DNA of 64,000 nucleotides, taken from an uncultured Prevotella sp. GTDB taxonomy: Bacteria > Bacteroidota > Bacteroidia > Bacteroidales > Bacteroidaceae. Below are positions 1-7,961 of this stretch, one piece after another. Positions within the stretch are counted from its first letter, which is position 1, and every line of letters starts with the position of its first letter. Position numbers and translations under genes: made by a program. The notes under the pieces are model-generated. The model did no database searches. It was not told the DNA's origin and was given only the letters and a program-made list of their open reading frames with translations. The DNA is taken from positions 11,291-75,290 of the forward strand of contig CABVDL010000003.1 of assembly GCA_902497035.1 (NCBI GenBank), given 5' to 3'.

Positions 1-428
1 CCGTAGTGCGTCCTGCGCCCGACTGGATGCTCAACGTTTGCTGCAGCTACACCTACCAAAGGGCGCAAGACTATACCGACCCGTCCGACAACGACCCCGT
101 GTCGGGTTCCTACAAGGGACAGATAGCCTACACGCCCTGGCACAGCGGCTCCGTTACGGCCAACCTTGTGTGGCGGACGTTGGGACTCAACTATGCGTTC
201 GTCTATGTGGGCGAACGCTATCACAACTCGGCCAACATAGCCGTCAACCGCGAGCAGCCGTGGTACACCCACGACCTCAGCGCCTCATGGCAGTGGCGGT
301 GGAGCGCGTGGAGCGGACAGCTGGCCGTAGAGTGCAACAACGTGCTAAGCCAACAATACGACGTGGTGCTCAATTATCCCATGCCGGGCCGCAACTGGCG
401 GTTTATCGTCAAACTGAATATTCCCTGA
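1..428 (+). CDS. TonB-dependent outer-membrane receptor, C-terminal end (partial)
   Basis: The reading frame is already open at the first base, so this is the 3' end of a longer gene that starts outside the window. About 140 residues are visible. They alternate polar and hydrophobic residues in the way of transmembrane beta-strands and end with a short strand (RFIVKLNIP) after a Y-P-M-P-G-R-N turn, as in the last strand of BtuB/FepA-type receptors. The next gene begins 6 bases after the stop, so the two are almost certainly co-transcribed. The two surface lipoproteins downstream suggest a corrinoid receptor, but the ligand cannot be proved from this fragment. No plug domain or TonB box is in the window. 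Confidence 0.8.
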   Translation, partial: VVRPAPDWMLNVCCSYTYQRAQDYTDPSDNDPVSGSYKGQIAYTPWHSGSVTANLVWRTLGLNYAFVYVGERYHNSANIAVNREQPWYTHDLSASWQWRWSAWSGQLAVECNNVLSQQYDVVLNYPMPGRNWRFIVKLNIP

Positions 429-434
429 CGCACT

Positions 435-2432
435 ATGACACTTCACCGTACCTTTCTTCTGTTCCTGCTGCCGGCCCTGCTGACAGGCTGCCGCGACGCC
501 TACGACATCATCATGCCGGAGCAGGTGCGGGTGGACAGCATACGCACCGCCGCCCGGGTGGCGGGCTTCTATCTGCTCAACGAGGGCAACATGGGGTCGA
601 ACAAGGCCTCGCTCGACTACTACGACTGTGTATCGGGTATCTATACGCGAAACAGATATACGGGAGCCAACCCGACGGTGACTATGGAGCTGGGCGATGT
701 CGGCAACGACCTGCAGAGCTACGGCAACCGGCTCTACGCAGTCATCAACTGCTCCAACAAGATAGAGGTAATGGACCTGCGCACGGCCAGGCGCATAGGG
801 CAGGTCAACCTGCCCAACTGCCGCTACATCGCCTTCGCCGGAGGCTATGCCTACGCCACTTCCTATGCGGGTCCCGTAGAAGTCAACCCTGACTACCGCC
901 AACGGGGCTACGTGGCAAAGATTGACACGGCGACACTGAAGATTGTCGATACCTGCCTCGTGGGCTACCAGCCCGACGGCATAGGCGTGGCCGACGGCAA
1001 GCTCTACGTGGCCAACTCGGGCGGCTACATGGCGCCCCACTACGAGCGCGCGCTGTCGGTCATCGACCTCACCACGTTCAAGGAGACGGGGCGCATCGAC
1101 GTGGCTGTCAACCTCAACCGTGTCGTCACCGACAGCCACCACCAGCTGTGGGTAGCCAACCGCGGCGACTACCGCTCCACAGCCGCTAAGCTCTACTGCA
1201 TCGACACTCGCGCCGATGCCCTCACCGACAGCCTCGACGTGGCCGTGGGCAACTGGTGGCTCGACGGCGACTCGCTCTACATCTGCGGAAAGCAGACCAA
1301 CGCCCTCACCCATGCCCAGCAGACCACGTACGCCATCGTGGATGTCGCGACCCACAGGCAGGTGAGCAGCCAGCTTATAGCCGACGGCACGGAGCAGCGC
1401 ATACACACGCCCTACTGCATCTTTGTCAATCCGGAGACTAAGGACTTCTATATCGGCGATGCCAAGAGCTACATCACGCCGGGCGACCTCTACTGCTTCA
1501 ACCGCGACGGCGGCCTGAAATGGCACGTGGCAACGGGTGACATTCCCGCCCATGCGGTGTTTCTCACCGACGCGGCAGCCGGAGGCGGCGGCGACAGCGG
1601 GCCGTCAACGGCGGGCAGCGCCTATATCTCAAAGGTGTTTGAATACCGGCCCGCGCCGGGGCAGTTCATCAACGAGGCACCCGAATACGCGGCGGGTGAC
1701 GACGACGAGGCCATGCGCCGGAAAGCCGAGCAGTACATCGCAGGCACCGCCGCAACGCCGCTCTCCTTAGGCGGCTTCGGCGGGTACGTGGTGTTCGGCT
1801 TCGACCACAAGATTAAAAACGTCAGCGGACAGCGCGACTTCCAGGTCATGGGCAACGCCATCAGTTCCGACCGCACCACGAGGCGGCCGGGCGGCAGCTC
1901 CGAGCCGGGCATCATCATGGTGAGCGAGGATGTCAACGGCAACGGACTGCCCGACGACCCGTGGTACGAGATAGCCGGCAGCGAATACCACAACGCGCAG
2001 ACCATACACAACTACTCCATCACCTACACGCGCGGCAACGACGACATCAGCTGGACCGACAGCGAGGGACGCAGCGGCACCATAGGCCGCAACGAATGGC
2101 ATACCCAGCAGAGCTACTTCCCGATGTGGATGAAAGAAGACCAACTCACATTCACCGGCACCCGGCTGCCCGACAACGGAGCCGACGAGATTGGCGACGG
2201 CTCGTATTTCGTCCAGTACTTCTACGACTACGGCTACGCCGACAGCCGGCCCAACAGCGACCCGCAGTCACAGGTTGACATCGACTGGGCCGTGGACGCC
2301 AACGGCCGGAGCGTACACCTCAAAGGCATCAACTTCGTCAAAGTCTATACCGGCATCAACCAGCAATGCGGATGGCTGGGCGAGACCAGCACCGAGGTGA
2401 CGGGAGCCAAAGACTTGCACTGGAACAATTAA
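435..2432 (+). CDS. Beta-propeller surface lipoprotein, BtuG-like, with extra C-terminal domain
   Basis: This is a 665-residue lipoprotein with a signal peptide ending in the lipobox LLTGC (Cys19). Residues about 40-390 contain repeated YncE/YVTN-like blades (for example G-K-L-Y-V-A-N-S and L-W-V-A-N-R), indicating a beta-propeller. Residues about 395-665 form a second domain with a calcium-loop-like DVNGNGLPDD at 499-508. Bacteroides BtuG is a propeller lipoprotein that hands vitamin B12 to the receptor BtuB, and it is encoded beside it. This gene follows a TonB receptor by 6 bases, so a corrinoid-capture role is a reasonable inference. It is much longer than BtuG because of the second domain, whose function I do not know. 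Confidence 0.65.
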   Translation: MTLHRTFLLFLLPALLTGCRDAYDIIMPEQVRVDSIRTAARVAGFYLLNEGNMGSNKASLDYYDCVSGIYTRNRYTGANPTVTMELGDVGNDLQSYGNRLYAVINCSNKIEVMDLRTARRIGQVNLPNCRYIAFAGGYAYATSYAGPVEVNPDYRQRGYVAKIDTATLKIVDTCLVGYQPDGIGVADGKLYVANSGGYMAPHYERALSVIDLTTFKETGRIDVAVNLNRVVTDSHHQLWVANRGDYRSTAAKLYCIDTRADALTDSLDVAVGNWWLDGDSLYICGKQTNALTHAQQTTYAIVDVATHRQVSSQLIADGTEQRIHTPYCIFVNPETKDFYIGDAKSYITPGDLYCFNRDGGLKWHVATGDIPAHAVFLTDAAAGGGGDSGPSTAGSAYISKVFEYRPAPGQFINEAPEYAAGDDDEAMRRKAEQYIAGTAATPLSLGGFGGYVVFGFDHKIKNVSGQRDFQVMGNAISSDRTTRRPGGSSEPGIIMVSEDVNGNGLPDDPWYEIAGSEYHNAQTIHNYSITYTRGNDDISWTDSEGRSGTIGRNEWHTQQSYFPMWMKEDQLTFTGTRLPDNGADEIGDGSYFVQYFYDYGYADSRPNSDPQSQVDIDWAVDANGRSVHLKGINFVKVYTGINQQCGWLGETSTEVTGAKDLHWNN

Positions 2433-2454
2433 TCATCATCAAATCATAACCATC

Positions 2455-3219
2455 ATGTTATCATTAAAACAACTTTTCCCAATGGTGGCACTGGCCACCG
2501 CAGTAGCATTCACTTTCACCGCCTGCAGCGATGACGACGGCAACAACATTGAGCAGCCCAGCTACGACGCCAACTTCGACGACGTAGTCTTGGGCGGCGA
2601 CAGCGTGCTGAGCATCACCTCGGGCAGCAGCTTCACCTCGCACGGCTACACGTTCCACTACACCTACAACGCACAATACCAGTCATGGTCGGGCTTCACG
2701 GTCTCGGGCAAGAAAGACACATCGTTCAAGGACTACACCACCGACAAGAACAGCTGCGTGGGCCACGGCTTCAACGGCAACTTTGCCGTGTACTATCCCA
2801 CCTGGGGCACGCCTTCCACCATCGACATGCCGGGCAACACGCCCATTACCGTGCGCGGCTTCTACGGCGCCGTGAACACCTACGTGCAGAACTCCATCCT
2901 CAATGGCGACGGCTACAGCAAAAAGTTTACACAAGGCAGCTGGCTGCGTCTCGACTGCATCGGCATCAAGGCCGACGGCACGCAGGACACCGTCTCCTAC
3001 TACCTGGCCGAATATCTCGGAAAGCAGCTCAACTATGTCCGCGACTGGACTTGGTTCGACCTCACGCCGCTTGGCGACGTGAAGCAGGTGTATTTCGCCT
3101 TTGACGGCAGCGACAAGGGAGCTTACGGCCTCAACACTCCAACCTACCTGCTGCTCGACGAGTTCAACGGCCTCTACGACAACAAGCACGCCGTAGCCAC
3201 AAGAGTAACAAGAAAGTAA
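2455..3219 (+). CDS. DUF4465-type surface lipoprotein
   Basis: This 254-residue protein has a signal peptide ending in FTAC (Cys24), followed by S-D-D-D, which resembles the acidic export signal of surface-exposed Bacteroidales lipoproteins. The body fits DUF4465: an N-terminal FDD-V-LGGDS segment, a YQSWSGF motif, a GHGFNGNFAVYY motif, and a C-terminal stretch ending in LLLDEFNG. It starts 22 bases after the propeller gene, so the three genes look like one operon. DUF4465 proteins are common beside TonB receptors for corrinoids in Bacteroidota, and a role in binding the same ligand is likely but not shown. The operon ends at a long hairpin at 3250-3300. Confidence 0.65.
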   Translation: MLSLKQLFPMVALATAVAFTFTACSDDDGNNIEQPSYDANFDDVVLGGDSVLSITSGSSFTSHGYTFHYTYNAQYQSWSGFTVSGKKDTSFKDYTTDKNSCVGHGFNGNFAVYYPTWGTPSTIDMPGNTPITVRGFYGAVNTYVQNSILNGDGYSKKFTQGSWLRLDCIGIKADGTQDTVSYYLAEYLGKQLNYVRDWTWFDLTPLGDVKQVYFAFDGSDKGAYGLNTPTYLLLDEFNGLYDNKHAVATRVTRK

Positions 3220-3249
3220 AGAAGTGAGGAGAATTTAGAAATCCCGATA

Positions 3250-3300
3250 GCAGTGTATTGGCCGGGCTGGTGGCCGGCACCAGGCCGGCCAATACACTGC
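3250..3300. terminator. Large hairpin between convergent genes
   Basis: A perfect 16-bp stem (3250-3265 with 3285-3300) is extended, after one G-G mismatch, by a 6-bp inner stem (3267-3272 with 3278-3283) and a 5-base GCCGG loop. It lies between the DUF4465 gene and the end of lpxB, so it could end transcripts from both sides. Neither side has a clear T-run, so it may instead stabilise 3' ends or be a dispersed palindromic element. Confidence 0.6.
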
Positions 3301-3374
3301 CAACGAAGAAGTGTGAAAATGAGCAGGAGGAAAGCATGGCTTTACATCTCATACATCATGCAAGACCGTCTGCC

Positions 3375-4538
3375 CTACCTTGACCCACGCTGGCCGTTGC
3401 TGAGCTTGTCAACCATAATGCGCGCAGCCTCATCGGGAGCCACGCGGTCGCCCAGACGGCGGCTCACCTCGTCGTAGCCGCGCAGCATGGTCTCACGGTC
3501 GGACTGGCCTGGCAACAGGCGACGGGTCCAGTCGCGGATGTTGGTCACCGTGAAACGGTCGGCAAACAGCTCGGGCACCACCTCACGGCCTGCAATGAGA
3601 TTGACCAGACTGATAAAAGGACACTTGATGATATGGTTGAAGCCCCACCGCATGAGCCTTGGCAGCGGTGTCTTGTAGCACACCACCTGCGGCACGCGGA
3701 ACAGTGCCGTCTCCAGCGTGGCCGTGCCGCTCGTCACCAGCGCCACCGTAGCATGGGCAAGCAAGGCATAAGTGTCGTCGAAGATGAGCCGCAGCCGGCC
3801 GTCACCCATGAACGGCGCGTAATAGTCGCGGTCAATCGACGGCGCGCCGGCTATGACAGCCTGAAAGTCACGAAGCAGGTCCGCCGTCAGACTGGCAGAC
3901 ATGGCAGGGAGGTTGTCCTTAATCTCCTGTTTACGGCTGCCCGCGAGAAGCGCGATGATGGGCTTGCGCTCATCGAGACGGTGGCGGCGGCAGAACGATT
4001 TCTGGTCCTCATGATAGCCGGCAAGAAACGCCCGCACTTCCTCGGCTGTGGGATTTCCGACATAATGGATGGGATAATGGTGCCTTTCCTCATAGAACGG
4101 CACCTCGAAAGGCAGGATGGAGAACAGCTCGTCCACATCGCGGCGGATGCGCTTAATGCGCCACTCCTTCCACGCCCAAATCTTCGGGGAGATGTAATAA
4201 TAAACGGGAATATGGGTGTGGCTGTGTACAAACTTCGCGATGCCGAGGTTAAATCCCGGGTAATCGACGAGGATGACCACATCGGGCTGCCAGGCCACGA
4301 TGTCGCGCTTGCACAGCGCCATGTTGCGGAAGATGGCAGGCAGATGGAGCAGCACCGGCACGAACCCCATGTAGGCCAGCTCCTTATAGTGGCGCACGCG
4401 GTGTCCGCCCACGCGCGCCATGAGGTCGCCGCCAAAGAAGCGGAACTCAGCTGCGGCGTCGTACGTCCTCAGGCTTTGCATCAGCCGCGAGGCATGAAGG
4501 TCGCCCGAGGCCTCGCCTACAATGAGGTAATATTTCAT
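3375..4538 (-). CDS. lpxB: Lipid-A-disaccharide synthase
   Basis: LpxB joins UDP-2,3-diacylglucosamine to lipid X to give the disaccharide core of lipid A, at the inner face of the cytoplasmic membrane. The 387-residue length is normal for the family. The N-terminal GEASGD (residues 8-13), the following FFGGD, the central LLAGSRKQEI and the later TSGTATLETALF, which contributes to the nucleotide-sugar site, are all present. It overlaps the upstream surE stop by 4 bases, so the two genes are translationally coupled. No oddities were seen. Confidence 0.97.
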   Translation of the reverse strand: MKYYLIVGEASGDLHASRLMQSLRTYDAAAEFRFFGGDLMARVGGHRVRHYKELAYMGFVPVLLHLPAIFRNMALCKRDIVAWQPDVVILVDYPGFNLGIAKFVHSHTHIPVYYYISPKIWAWKEWRIKRIRRDVDELFSILPFEVPFYEERHHYPIHYVGNPTAEEVRAFLAGYHEDQKSFCRRHRLDERKPIIALLAGSRKQEIKDNLPAMSASLTADLLRDFQAVIAGAPSIDRDYYAPFMGDGRLRLIFDDTYALLAHATVALVTSGTATLETALFRVPQVVCYKTPLPRLMRWGFNHIIKCPFISLVNLIAGREVVPELFADRFTVTNIRDWTRRLLPGQSDRETMLRGYDEVSRRLGDRVAPDEAARIMVDKLSNGQRGSR

Positions 4539-5344
4539 AAGTCCATCTGTCTGAGTCGGTCAAGGAAACGATAGTCGGTCACGTCCACCGTGGTCGGCGT
4601 GATGGCCACGTAGCCGTGGTTGAGCGCCCACTGGTCGGTGTCGGTGGCCTCCGGCTCGTCGTTGCGGTACTCGCCCACCATCCAGTAATAGTCGTAGCCG
4701 CGCAGGTGGTGCCGCTTGTCCACCTCGTTGATCCAGCTTCCCCATGTCATGCGCGTGGCCCTGACCCCCACGAACTCCTCGCGGGCGGGGAAGTTCACGT
4801 TGAGACAGACACCCTTGGGCAGTCCCTCGTCCAGCACGCGCCCCACTATCCTCTCCACATAGGGACGCAGGGGCATGAGGTTGGCGTCCTCATTGTAGTA
4901 GCAGCTGGAGAAGGCCACCGACGGAATATATTTCATGCAGCCCTCCATGGCGGCACCCATCGTGCCGCTGTAGTGATTGTTGACCGACGAGTTGTCGCCG
5001 TGGTTGATGCCGCTCAGGATGATGTCGGGGCGGCGGTCGGCACAGAGCTGGTCGAGGGCCAGCTTCACGCAGTCGACAGGAGTGCCGGAGCACGACCACA
5101 CCTCAGTCTCACCCATGTTGTGGCGCCGCTTCAGACGGAGGAAGTCAGCTGCCGAGAAGGCGCACGAGTAGCCAGAGCGCGCGCGCTCGGGCGCCACGAC
5201 AAGCACGTCGCCCAACGGCTTGGCAAAGGCGGCTAAATGGCGGATGCCCTCCGAATGGTAGCCGTCGTCGTTGGTGATGAGAATGAGCGGACGGCGGTGG
5301 GCTGACTGAGATGCGGTGTCAGAAATATGATTTTGCATATTCAA
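4535..5344 (-). CDS. surE: 5'/3'-nucleotidase SurE
   Basis: SurE is a metal-dependent phosphatase of nucleoside monophosphates. The metal-binding NDDG motif is at residues 25-28, followed by VVAPERARSGYS, SGTPVDCVKLAL and the conserved SGINHGDN segment. The protein is 269 residues long and carries about 18 more residues before NDDG than E. coli SurE; no better start codon is visible, so the extension may be real. It is the first gene of a surE-lpxB pair. A TAnnTTTG box on the minus strand (5415-5422) lies upstream of the start. Confidence 0.95.
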   Translation of the reverse strand: MNMQNHISDTASQSAHRRPLILITNDDGYHSEGIRHLAAFAKPLGDVLVVAPERARSGYSCAFSAADFLRLKRRHNMGETEVWSCSGTPVDCVKLALDQLCADRRPDIILSGINHGDNSSVNNHYSGTMGAAMEGCMKYIPSVAFSSCYYNEDANLMPLRPYVERIVGRVLDEGLPKGVCLNVNFPAREEFVGVRATRMTWGSWINEVDKRHHLRGYDYYWMVGEYRNDEPEATDTDQWALNHGYVAITPTTVDVTDYRFLDRLRQMDL

Positions 5345-5414
5345 ATGACTTAATGGAGGTTAAAACAGAATACAACGGGGCCGGGCCGGTACCCCGACAA
5401 AAGATTTTCTGCTG

Positions 5415-5422
5415 CAAAAGTA
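5415..5422 (-). promoter_or_regulatory. Possible -7 box for surE-lpxB
   Basis: On the minus strand the bases read TACTTTTG, matching the Bacteroidales -7 consensus TAnnTTTG, about 70 bases before the surE start. No TTTG box is found at the right distance upstream, so support is limited. Confidence 0.4.
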
Positions 5423-5463
5423 CGAAAAAAGGTTTAAACAGATGCTTTCTCAAACAAAATATG

Positions 5464-5471
5464 TATCTTTG
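5464..5471 (+). promoter_or_regulatory. -7 promoter box for parA
   Basis: TATCTTTG matches the Bacteroidales -7 consensus TAnnTTTG and is followed by GCA, as in many strong promoters of this group. It lies 51 bases before the chosen parA start, which argues against the in-frame ATG at 5442. A -33 TTTG is not clear. Confidence 0.55.
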
Positions 5472-5522
5472 CAGTTAACAATGCGCCCTATACGTAGGGG
5501 GAAAAGAAAAAAACGAAAGAAA

Positions 5523-6287
5523 ATGGCAAAAATCATTGCTATCGCAAACCAGAAAGGCGGCGTGGGCAAGACCACGACAGCCATCAACCTGGCTGCCTCG
5601 CTGGCCACATTGGAGAAATCGGTACTCATCGTTGACGCTGACCCGCAGGCCAACGCCTCAAGCGGACTCGGTGTCGACATCAGCCAGGTGGACTGCTCAC
5701 TCTATGAGTGCATCATTGACCATGCTGATGTCAGGGACGCCATCTACACCACCGACATCGACAAGCTCGACATCATCCCAAGCCATATCGACCTCGTTGG
5801 TGCGGAGATTGAGATGCTCAACCTTGACAACCGCGAGAAGGTCATCAAGGGCATCCTCGACCCCCTACGGCCGGAATACGACTATATCCTTATCGACTGC
5901 TCACCCTCGCTGGGCCTGATTACCGTCAACGCGCTCACGGCCGCCGACTCGGTCATCATTCCCGTGCAGTGTGAGTATTTCGCCCTCGAGGGTATCAGCA
6001 AGCTGCTCAACACCATCAAGATCATCAAGAGCCGCCTCAACCCGAAACTCGAGATAGAGGGCTTCCTGCTGACAATGTTTGACAGCCGCCTGCGCCTGGC
6101 CAACCAGATCTACGACGAGGTGAAGCGCCATTTCCAGGAGCTGGTGTTCAAGGCCATTATCCGGCGCAACGTGAAGCTCTCTGAGGCTCCCAGCCATGGC
6201 CTGCCCGCCATTCTCTACGACGCCGACTCACAGGGTGCCAAGGACCATCTGATGCTCGCTAAGGAGATTATTGAGAAGAACGCATAA
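5523..6287 (+). CDS. parA: Chromosome-partitioning ATPase ParA/Soj
   Basis: This is a deviant Walker-type ATPase that, with ParB, moves replicated origins apart. The start at 5523 gives a 254-residue protein beginning [13 protein letters not shown], the normal length and N-terminus. The deviant Walker A motif KGGVGKTT is at residues 11-18, and the switch region DADPQANAS follows at about 40. An in-frame ATG 81 bases upstream would place the promoter box inside the gene and add a basic tail, so it was not used. parB follows after 3 bases. Confidence 0.96.
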   Translation: MAKIIAIANQKGGVGKTTTAINLAASLATLEKSVLIVDADPQANASSGLGVDISQVDCSLYECIIDHADVRDAIYTTDIDKLDIIPSHIDLVGAEIEMLNLDNREKVIKGILDPLRPEYDYILIDCSPSLGLITVNALTAADSVIIPVQCEYFALEGISKLLNTIKIIKSRLNPKLEIEGFLLTMFDSRLRLANQIYDEVKRHFQELVFKAIIRRNVKLSEAPSHGLPAILYDADSQGAKDHLMLAKEIIEKNA

Positions 6288-6290
6288 ACT

Positions 6291-7181
6291 ATGGCAGTAC
6301 ACAAGAAATTCAACGCTTTAGGACGCGGCCTCGACGCGCTGATCTCCACCGACGCCGTGCGCACGCAAGGCTCGTCGACCATCAACGAGATACCGCTCGA
6401 CCAGATTGAGCCCAACAGCAACCAGCCGCGCAGCCTATTTGATGACGAGAAGCTGCAGGAGCTGGCCAACAGCATACGCCAGATTGGCATCATCCAGCCC
6501 ATCACCCTGAGGCAGACCGCCGAGAACCGCTTCCAGATCATCGCCGGAGAGCGGCGCTGGCGCGCCTCGCAGATGGCCGGACTGAAGACCATTCCCGCCT
6601 ACATACGCACCATCAACGACCAGAACGTGATGGAGATGGCTCTCGTGGAGAACATCCAGCGCGAGGACCTCAACCCCATTGAGATTGCGCTGGCCTACGA
6701 GCATCTGCTTGAGAACACGGGCATGACGCAGGAGAAAGTGTCGGAGCGCGTGGGCAAGAGCCGCTCGGCCATCACCAACTACCTGCGCCTGCTGAAGTTG
6801 CCCGCCCAGGTCCAGATATCTTTGCAGAAAAAGGAAATAGACATGGGGCACGCCCGCGCGCTGCTCGCGCTCGACAGTCCGTCACTTCAGCTGAAGGTGT
6901 TCAAGGAGACGATGAAGAACGGATGGTCCGTGAGAAAGGTCGAGGAGGTGGTGAACAGCCTGAAAAACGGTGAGGACATCGACAGCGGCAACAAGAAAAT
7001 AAAGACCAAGGCACAGTTGCCCGAACCGCTCGCCGCCCTGCGCGACCGCCTGTCGCAGACCCTCAACGCCAAGGTGCAGCTGGCCTGCTCGGCCAAGGGC
7101 AAGGGCAAGATCAGCATCGCCTTCGCCAACCAGGAGGAGCTGCAGCGCATCATGGACATCCTGGACAATCTGAAACAATAA
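6291..7181 (+). CDS. parB: Chromosome-partitioning protein ParB
   Basis: ParB binds parS sites near the replication origin, spreads along DNA and uses CTP as a switch. The 296-residue protein has the N-terminal LGRGLDALI box, a segment IPLDQIEPN typical of the ParB N-domain, and the nucleotide-binding GERRWRA motif. A helix-turn-helix region follows (MTQEKVSERVGKSRSAI), then a C-terminal dimerisation part. It sits 3 bases after parA. The presence of parAB suggests that the window lies in the origin half of the chromosome, but genes of this type can be some distance from oriC. Confidence 0.96.
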   Translation: MAVHKKFNALGRGLDALISTDAVRTQGSSTINEIPLDQIEPNSNQPRSLFDDEKLQELANSIRQIGIIQPITLRQTAENRFQIIAGERRWRASQMAGLKTIPAYIRTINDQNVMEMALVENIQREDLNPIEIALAYEHLLENTGMTQEKVSERVGKSRSAITNYLRLLKLPAQVQISLQKKEIDMGHARALLALDSPSLQLKVFKETMKNGWSVRKVEEVVNSLKNGEDIDSGNKKIKTKAQLPEPLAALRDRLSQTLNAKVQLACSAKGKGKISIAFANQEELQRIMDILDNLKQ

Positions 7182-7198
7182 ATCTGAGGATACCACCG

Positions 7199-7951
7199 GT
7201 GAATACGTTGCATTCCATTGTCATGGCCACAGTCCTGTTGCTCAGTCTCGGTTGTGTGCAGGCCGCCCGTGCGCAAGACAAAAAGGCGCCGGCGGCGCCG
7301 GCACGTCATCTCAGCGCTGCTGAGATTGGCGAGGACACACTGAAGGCCGAGGCACTGCTGCCCGCTGACACACTCGCGGCCAAAGACAAGACGCTCACGG
7401 CTGCCCTGCCCGATACCGTCACACGCCACAAGCGCAACTGGGCTACATGGAAGCCCGAGGCCAAGCGCGCCCTGTGGCTGGCGCTCGTGCTGCCCGGCGC
7501 CGGACAAATATATAACCGCAAATACTGGAAACTGCCCATCTTCTATGGCGGATTTGTAGGCTGCGCCTATGCCATGAGATGGAACAACATGATGTACCGC
7601 GACTACAGCCAGGCCTATCTCGACATTATGGACGACGACCCCAACACACAGAGCTACAACCAGTTTCTGCACTTAGGGACGACCATCGACGAGACCAACA
7701 AGTCAAGATGGCAGGACATCTTCCGTCAGCGCAAGGACCGCTACCGCCGCTGGCGCGACCTGAGCTTCTTTGTCATGGTGGGCGTCTATGCCCTCTCCGT
7801 CATCGACGCCTACGTCGACGCCTCGCTGTCGGAGTTTGACATCTCGCCCGACCTCAGCCTGCACGTGGCGCCGGCCGTGCTCAGCAACGGCCAGAACGGC
7901 AACCTGCTGCGCAACACAGGAGTGGGCATGCAGTGCGCCATCACTTTCTAA
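7199..7951 (+). CDS. DUF5683 membrane/envelope protein
   Basis: A 250-residue protein with an N-terminal signal-like segment ending near ARAQ. The conserved part resembles DUF5683: a hydrophobic segment containing LPGAGQIYNRKYWKLP, a second hydrophobic stretch with GCAYAMRWN, and another near FFVMVGVYALSVID. GTG at 7199 is used as start because it gives a basic N-terminus before the hydrophobic core; ATG at 7223 is possible. It lies between parB and a murein transglycosylase, an order often seen in Bacteroidales, and probably acts at the cell envelope. Its biochemical role is unknown. Confidence 0.75.
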   Translation: MNTLHSIVMATVLLLSLGCVQAARAQDKKAPAAPARHLSAAEIGEDTLKAEALLPADTLAAKDKTLTAALPDTVTRHKRNWATWKPEAKRALWLALVLPGAGQIYNRKYWKLPIFYGGFVGCAYAMRWNNMMYRDYSQAYLDIMDDDPNTQSYNQFLHLGTTIDETNKSRWQDIFRQRKDRYRRWRDLSFFVMVGVYALSVIDAYVDASLSEFDISPDLSLHVAPAVLSNGQNGNLLRNTGVGMQCAITF

Positions 7952-7961
7952 CAGAAAAACA

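Noticed and set aside
345..1553. Minus-strand open frame (402 codons) opposite the propeller gene
   Set aside because: Antisense shadow caused by high GC; the plus strand has a lipobox and propeller motifs.
5442..5522. Upstream start for parA at 5442
   Set aside because: The -7 promoter box at 5464-5471 would lie inside the gene, and ParA proteins begin close to the KGGVGKT motif.
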